This document shows positions 15,000 through 18,997 of a stretch of DNA of 18,997 nucleotides, piece after piece. Made by a program: the position numbers and the translations under genes. Positions within the stretch are counted from its first letter, which is position 1. The number at the start of each line of letters is the position of its first letter. Origin of the DNA: Victivallales bacterium (GTDB taxonomy: Bacteria; Verrucomicrobiota; Lentisphaeria; Victivallales; JAUVCU01); NCBI GenBank assembly GCA_029934175.1, contig JAOZMT010000002.1, positions 7,432 to 26,428 on the forward strand, in the 5' to 3' direction. The notes beneath the pieces were generated by a model. That model ran no database searches. It saw only the letters and a list, made by a program, of their open reading frames with translations, and was not told the origin of the DNA.

Positions 15000-15716
15000 T
15001 TATTTTAATAAACGCCCTTTTAAGTCTTCTGGAGTGAATTCTTTGATTTGTTCTATTGTGATTGCATCTGCTACTTTAAAATCGCCACTTTGAGTTCTTC
15101 TTAAAGATTTCAAAACTCCCCCGCACTCTAAATTTTTACCAATATCGTAACATAAAGTTCGAATATATGTGCCTTTAGAACATTTTGTTTCAAAAGTTGC
15201 AGTTGGAATTGATATATTATCTATTTCAATATAATGTATATTTATTTTGACAGGGTCTCGTTCAATTTCAATTCCTTTTCTTGCAAGTTCGTAAAGTCGC
15301 TTTCCATTTTTCTTTTTTGCAGATACCATTGGTGGAATTTGTTCTTGTTCGCCTACAAATGATGATATAGTTTCACGCAATTTTTCTTCTGTAACATCAG
15401 AATAATCTTTTTCTGAAGTTATAGTTCCATCCATATCCTGCGAATCGGTTTCAGTTCCCAAAAGAAGTTCTGCTTGATAAACTTTATCCTCTCCACTCAA
15501 TGTTTGACTTTGTGTTGTATATTTTTTACCAATAACTAACACAAGCAATCCTGTTGCTGTAGGGTCAAGTGTTCCACAATGACCAATTTTCGGCATATTA
15601 AATCTTGAACGAACAAAATTGACAACATCAAAACTTGTCCATTCGCTTGGTTTATCTACAAGTAAAATACCTTGCTCCTCAAATCTTGGTATTTTATTAT
15701 TATTATTTCTTCCCAT
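15000..15716 (-). CDS. truB: tRNA pseudouridine(55) synthase TruB
   Basis: TruB isomerises U55 in the T-loop of most tRNAs. The 238-residue protein shows the signature G-I-L-L-V-D-K-P-S-E-W-T-S-F-D-V (16-31). The catalytic motif is G-H-C-G-T-L-D-P-T-A-T-G-L-L with nucleophile Asp51. Later come Y-Q-A-E-L-L-L-G-T-E-T-D-S-Q-D-M-D-G, K-K-N-G-K-R-L-Y-E-L-A-R-K-G and C-S-K-G-T-Y-I-R-T-L-C-Y-D-I-G. It is shorter than E. coli TruB (314) because it lacks most of a C-terminal PUA-type domain, which is common in the family. AAGGAG lies 9 bp before the ATG, and the gene begins 15 bp after argJ. Confidence 0.95.
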   Translation of the reverse strand: MGRNNNNKIPRFEEQGILLVDKPSEWTSFDVVNFVRSRFNMPKIGHCGTLDPTATGLLVLVIGKKYTTQSQTLSGEDKVYQAELLLGTETDSQDMDGTITSEKDYSDVTEEKLRETISSFVGEQEQIPPMVSAKKKNGKRLYELARKGIEIERDPVKINIHYIEIDNISIPTATFETKCSKGTYIRTLCYDIGKNLECGGVLKSLRRTQSGDFKVADAITIEQIKEFTPEDLKGRLLK

Positions 15717-15731
15717 TACTAAAACTCCTTT

Positions 15732-16913
15732 TTAAGATGAATAATAAGCCGCATTTTCTTTAATATAGCCTTCAGTTAAATCACATCCGTAAGCTATTGC
15801 ATTGCTCGACTTTATATTTAAATTTACTTTTATTTTTACTTCTTTTGAACCTAATAATTTTCTAACTTCATTCTCATCAAAATCTGGCGAAATATTTAAA
15901 TCTTTATAAACTAATTTATCATTTATAAAAATAACCAATTTTTCTGGAATAATCGAACAGTCAAAACATTTTCCTAAAGCCATTAAAATTCTACCAATAT
16001 TTGGGTCTGCCCCATACGCCATTGTTTTGATTAATGGTGAATTAATTATAGACTTTGCTATATATTTTGCGTCTTGTGCAGAATGTGCATTCTCAATTTC
16101 TGCAAGCAATAATTTTGTCGCTCCTTCCCCATCCATTGCGAGCATTTTTGTCATTTTAATACAACCTGCTGTCAACAATTCTGCGAACTGTGCAGTATCA
16201 ACATCGCCTGATATTCCATTTGCTAAAATAAGACAAGTGTCTGATGTGCTTGTATCTGTGTCAATTGATAACATATTGAAAGATAAATTAACAGAATTCC
16301 GTAACATTTCATCTAATAAATCTGCATCAATCGCAGCATCTGTTAATATATAAACCAACATTGTAGCCATATTAGGTTCTACCATTCCAGAGCCTTTTGC
16401 AATTATTGTAACTGTAGCATTGCCAACAGGAAATGAAATTGCTTTAGGATAAGTATCAGTTGTCATAATTCCCTTAGCTGCAACAATTGGGTCAGTGGAC
16501 CAATTGCTTGATATACCTTTTATGCCTTGCTCTAATAACTCTATTGGTAATTGCTTTCCAATAACGCCAGTAGAGCTTATCATAACTAAATCTTTATCAA
16601 TATTCAATTCATTACTTGCATAAGTCGCAGTTTTTTTAGCATTGTCAATTCCCTGTTGTCCAGTTCCAACATTACTTATTTTACTGTTTACTACTACAGC
16701 TTGCAATTTTTTCTTTTTTATAATTTCTCTTCCAAGAATAATAGGTGCTCCAGGAAACTGATTTTTAGTAAATACTCCCGCTGCATTTGCTACTGTTTTT
16801 GAAAAAATAAGAGATAAATCATTTTCCTTTTCTTTTAAGCCACAATTAGTGCTTGCACATTTAAAACCTTTCGGCATTAAAGACATTTTATGTAGCTCTA
16901 ATTTAATAGCCAT
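15732..16913 (-). CDS. argJ: Bifunctional ornithine acetyltransferase / N-acetylglutamate synthase ArgJ
   Basis: ArgJ moves the acetyl group from N-acetylornithine to glutamate, closing the cyclic arginine pathway; some forms also use acetyl-CoA. The 393-residue precursor has the autocleavage motif M-A-T-M-L, with the new N-terminal nucleophile Thr184. It also has the oxyanion-type T-G-V-I-G segment, G-S-G-M-V-E-P-N and D-T-D-T-S-T-S-D. An upstream ATG at 16931 is possible. The ATG at 16913 is preferred because AGGTG lies just ahead of it and the overlap with recJ is then only 11 bp. No other arginine genes are in the window. Whether it is mono- or bifunctional cannot be told from this sequence. 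Confidence 0.93.
   Translation of the reverse strand: MAIKLELHKMSLMPKGFKCASTNCGLKEKENDLSLIFSKTVANAAGVFTKNQFPGAPIILGREIIKKKKLQAVVVNSKISNVGTGQQGIDNAKKTATYASNELNIDKDLVMISSTGVIGKQLPIELLEQGIKGISSNWSTDPIVAAKGIMTTDTYPKAISFPVGNATVTIIAKGSGMVEPNMATMLVYILTDAAIDADLLDEMLRNSVNLSFNMLSIDTDTSTSDTCLILANGISGDVDTAQFAELLTAGCIKMTKMLAMDGEGATKLLLAEIENAHSAQDAKYIAKSIINSPLIKTMAYGADPNIGRILMALGKCFDCSIIPEKLVIFINDKLVYKDLNISPDFDENEVRKLLGSKEVKIKVNLNIKSSNAIAYGCDLTEGYIKENAAYYSS
16182..16193 (+). repeat. Dispersed motif, exact copy
   Basis: Lies in argJ, antisense to the coding strand (A-Q-F-A). A one-mismatch copy in the same orientation is at 16068-16079. Confidence 0.7.
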
Positions 16914-18645
16914 AGACACCTGCTGGTTCAACTGCTATAATATGCAATTGTGGTTTTGGAGTTTTATAGAAATCATTCAGTTGTGGTGTTACTAAAATAT
17001 CCCAAAGTCCAGATACTGGAAAATCTTCAGGAGATTTTCCAAAAGCAATAAAATCCATTTCATAACCTAAACGATCTCTCATTGTTCCATGTGTATGAGC
17101 TTTACTTGCTGGTAGTAATCTTGGAGATGACACATCTCTTATTAAGTAAACAGGTTGTTCATTACCTTGACCAAATGGTTCAAAATCTGCTAATATATTG
17201 AAAAATTGAGAATCTAAATCTCGTAATTCTATTTCTCCATCATAAAGTCTATAGTCTTCAGAATCCGATAATGTTAAGACTTTTTTAACTTTCTCATCAA
17301 AAGCTTTCTTGAAGGCTGGAATATTTTCTTCATCCATACTAAGCCCTACAGCCATTGGATGTCCTCCGAATCTTCCCATTAACTCACTAGGGCAGTCTGA
17401 TAATATCTCAACTAAGTTCAAATTTGAAATACTTCGCCCTGACCCTTGTCCTTCTCCATCTGTTATAGATAAAACAATAGCCGGTCTATGATAATTACGA
17501 GCTAGTCTTGATGCAACAATTCCAATAACTCCTTGATGCCAATTATGACCAGAAACTACAATTGATGATGCCTTATCTAAATCAATTTCTACTTCAATCC
17601 TTTTCACAGCTTCATTATATATATCCGCTTCTGTTTTTTGGCGTTGTTTATTCATTTTTTCTATTAATTCAGCATTTTTATATGCATCTACTATATTTAC
17701 AGAATTCAATAATTCTAATGAAGTTTTAGCACTACCCATTCTTCCAGAAGCATTTATTCTAGGAGCTAATTTGAATGTTATATCCGATGGTCTTGGAGGT
17801 GTTTTTAATCTTGAAATATCAAATAAAGTTCTGATTCCAGGACGCATCTGTTTTCTTAAAACCTTCATTCCATGTCGAACCAAAATCCTATTTTCACCCT
17901 GCAGTGCAACTATATCTGCTACAGTTCCAAGTGCTACAAAGTCTAAAATATCATTTAAATCTGTAGAAAACCCACCTAAATCATTTTCTCTTCCATATTT
18001 GATAAATGCATGAGCGAGCTTAAATGCTACTCCTACACCAGCTAACATATTAAGATCTTTTAACTCTGGGTGGTATTTTGGATTTATAAAAGCAATAGGT
18101 TGTTCATTACAAATAACATGATCTGGCTCATGATGATCTGTAATTATAACATCAATACCTAAGCGACTTGCTTCTTGAATTGCTTCAATGCTATTAATGC
18201 CACAATCAACTGTCACTAATACTCGTGATTTCTCGATACCTCCTGCTTGTTCCAAGGACTTGTGTAATGATTCAGGAGTAAAGCCGTAACCATCATCAAA
18301 CCTATGTGGTAGAAATGGATAAACCTCCCCGCCGTTACTTTCTATTACTGATGTAAGAAGGGCTGTAGATGTTACCCCATCTGTGTCGTAGTCGCCGTGA
18401 ATCATTATTATTTCTCGATCATTCACTGCTTGCCATAATCTCTGTGCGGCATCTCTGATATTCGGGAATCGATAAGGGTCTGATAGGTTTTTCAGAGAAG
18501 CTGACATATACGATGAAACATCGTTTGAATCAACTTTTCTGCCTAACAAAAATAATGCTGCAGGTCTAGGCAACCTATTTACAGCTATTATTTCAGACAC
18601 TTTTGCTTCCGAAATATCACGAGATTTCCATAATTTATTTCCCAT
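16903..18645 (-). CDS. recJ: Single-strand-specific 5'-3' exonuclease RecJ
   Basis: RecJ degrades single-stranded DNA in recombination, mismatch and base-excision repair. The 580-residue product has the DHH phosphoesterase motifs: H-G-D-Y-D-T-D-G with Asp85/Asp87, V-T-V-D-C-G-I-N, D-H-H at 170-172, and F-V-A-L-G-T-V-A-D. These are followed by the DHHA1 part (G-S-G-R-S-I-S-N, then G-R-F-G-G-H-P-M-A-V-G-L) and a C-terminal OB-like region. E. coli RecJ has 577 residues. A TTG at 18699 would add 18 hydrophobic residues unlike RecJ; the ATG at 18645 gives the usual length, although neither start has a good ribosome-binding site. It is the first gene of the minus-strand operon and overlaps argJ. 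Confidence 0.94.
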   Translation of the reverse strand: MGNKLWKSRDISEAKVSEIIAVNRLPRPAALFLLGRKVDSNDVSSYMSASLKNLSDPYRFPNIRDAAQRLWQAVNDREIIMIHGDYDTDGVTSTALLTSVIESNGGEVYPFLPHRFDDGYGFTPESLHKSLEQAGGIEKSRVLVTVDCGINSIEAIQEASRLGIDVIITDHHEPDHVICNEQPIAFINPKYHPELKDLNMLAGVGVAFKLAHAFIKYGRENDLGGFSTDLNDILDFVALGTVADIVALQGENRILVRHGMKVLRKQMRPGIRTLFDISRLKTPPRPSDITFKLAPRINASGRMGSAKTSLELLNSVNIVDAYKNAELIEKMNKQRQKTEADIYNEAVKRIEVEIDLDKASSIVVSGHNWHQGVIGIVASRLARNYHRPAIVLSITDGEGQGSGRSISNLNLVEILSDCPSELMGRFGGHPMAVGLSMDEENIPAFKKAFDEKVKKVLTLSDSEDYRLYDGEIELRDLDSQFFNILADFEPFGQGNEQPVYLIRDVSSPRLLPASKAHTHGTMRDRLGYEMDFIAFGKSPEDFPVSGLWDILVTPQLNDFYKTPKPQLHIIAVEPAGVYGY

Positions 18646-18866
18646 GATAATTTTTATTAAATAAAGTAAATATAAACTTGTCACTAACGCCCCAAACAAG
18701 CTTCCGCCTATAGGGTTAAGTTTAAGTTTTATTAAAAAGTTTTTAGTATTTTAAAGTATTCAAATATTTAATTTTCCTTTTTTGTTTATTATTATTACTA
18801 ACATTTTGTTAATTTAGCAAATTTTTCATTAATTACAAGTTTTATTCAATATTTAATACTTTTTTT

Positions 18867-18878
18867 TGCGAGATGTGC
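18867..18878 (+). repeat. Dispersed motif, exact intergenic copy
   Basis: Lies upstream of the inverted repeat, outside any gene. It shares TTTTGCGAG with the copy 50 bp downstream. Confidence 0.75.
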
Positions 18879-18882
18879 TAAT

Positions 18883-18905
18883 CATACAATTGATATAATT
18901 GTATG
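18883..18905. promoter_or_regulatory. Perfect inverted repeat overlapping an extended -10 promoter
   Basis: CATACAATT (18883-18891) and AATTGTATG (18897-18905) are perfect 9-bp arms around a 5-base centre; four more pairs (18879-18882 with 18907-18910) follow if one base bulges. The plus strand contains TGATATAAT at 18891-18899, an exact extended -10 element, with no good -35. This looks like an operator placed over a promoter for the gene beyond the window. Confidence 0.5.
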
Positions 18906-18916
18906 TATTAATATTT

Positions 18917-18928
18917 TGCGAGTTGTGC
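18917..18928 (+). repeat. Dispersed motif, exact intergenic copy
   Basis: Second intergenic copy, same orientation as the one at 18867, lying 12 bp after the inverted repeat. Confidence 0.75.
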
Positions 18929-18997
18929 ATTTTTATCAATATTTAGTATATATTCAGTGAACCACATTAAATTATAGTTAACCACAGAGGAAACAAA

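Larger units (their letters stand above)
18700..18997. promoter_or_regulatory. AT-rich regulatory region upstream of recJ
   Basis: No gene is seen in these 298 bases. They hold two dispersed-motif copies, an inverted repeat with a plus-strand extended -10 sequence, and two nearly parallel copies of TCAATATTTA(A/G)TA at 18845-18857 and 18935-18947. The final bases AGAGGAAACAAA resemble a ribosome-binding site and suggest a plus-strand gene starting just beyond the window. No convincing minus-strand promoter for recJ was found. Confidence 0.5.

Noticed and set aside
18959..18990. Two AACCACA-containing sites (one TTAACCACA) in AT-rich DNA, resembling DnaA boxes of an origin
   Set aside because: Each differs from TTATCCACA by one or two bases, there are only two, and no dnaA, dnaN or gidA gene is nearby. 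A divergent promoter region explains the AT-richness better.

Overview
The window is AT-rich bacterial chromosome (roughly 30% G+C by eye). The gene content suggests a Gram-negative-type bacterium: predicted secreted TPR proteins sit next to an ExbB/ExbD proton-channel set, and there is an OleA/OleB pair. This mix fits an AT-rich member of the Planctomycetes-Verrucomicrobia-Lentisphaerae (PVC) group, perhaps a lentisphaerote. That placement is inference from gene content; no rRNA or other marker confirms it.

Plus strand, left to right. (A) 1-3083: the end of a heptad-repeat coiled-coil gene, an FmdB-type zinc-ribbon protein, a membrane-anchored zinc-ribbon protein, then oleA and oleB in tight succession. 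OleA is a Claisen-condensing thiolase and OleB a haloalkane-dehalogenase-like beta-lactone decarboxylase; oleC and oleD are not here. (B) 3185-9075: a 1066-residue secreted TPR protein, a second smaller TPR protein, an ExbB/TolQ/MotA-type channel protein and two different ExbD/TolR-type proteins. A strong intrinsic terminator at 9102-9141 closes the unit. It looks like a proton-motive-force-driven envelope machine whose partners are TPR proteins rather than TonB. (C) 9183-11204: a stand-alone CgeB-like glycosyltransferase. (D) 11285-12200: a small charged low-complexity protein followed by an FHA-domain protein.

The minus-strand genes run towards these (12346-18645, read right to left): recJ, argJ, truB, an MFS transporter, thiL, tsaE and possibly a 51-codon ORF. 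They overlap or nearly touch, so they probably form one housekeeping operon. Between the convergent blocks lies a G+C-enriched, hairpin-rich stretch (about 12201-12345) that may be a structured RNA or a bidirectional transcription end. The last 300 bases, upstream of recJ, form a promoter region. A perfect 9-bp inverted repeat there contains an extended -10 sequence on the plus strand, and a ribosome-binding-site-like sequence at the very end suggests another plus-strand gene begins just outside.

The most unusual signal is not a gene. A 12-base motif, TGCGANNTGTGC, occurs nine times exactly and at least seven more times with one mismatch, on both strands, in unrelated genes and in intergenic DNA. 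It resembles a dispersed genome-wide signal such as an uptake, segregation or methylation-related sequence.
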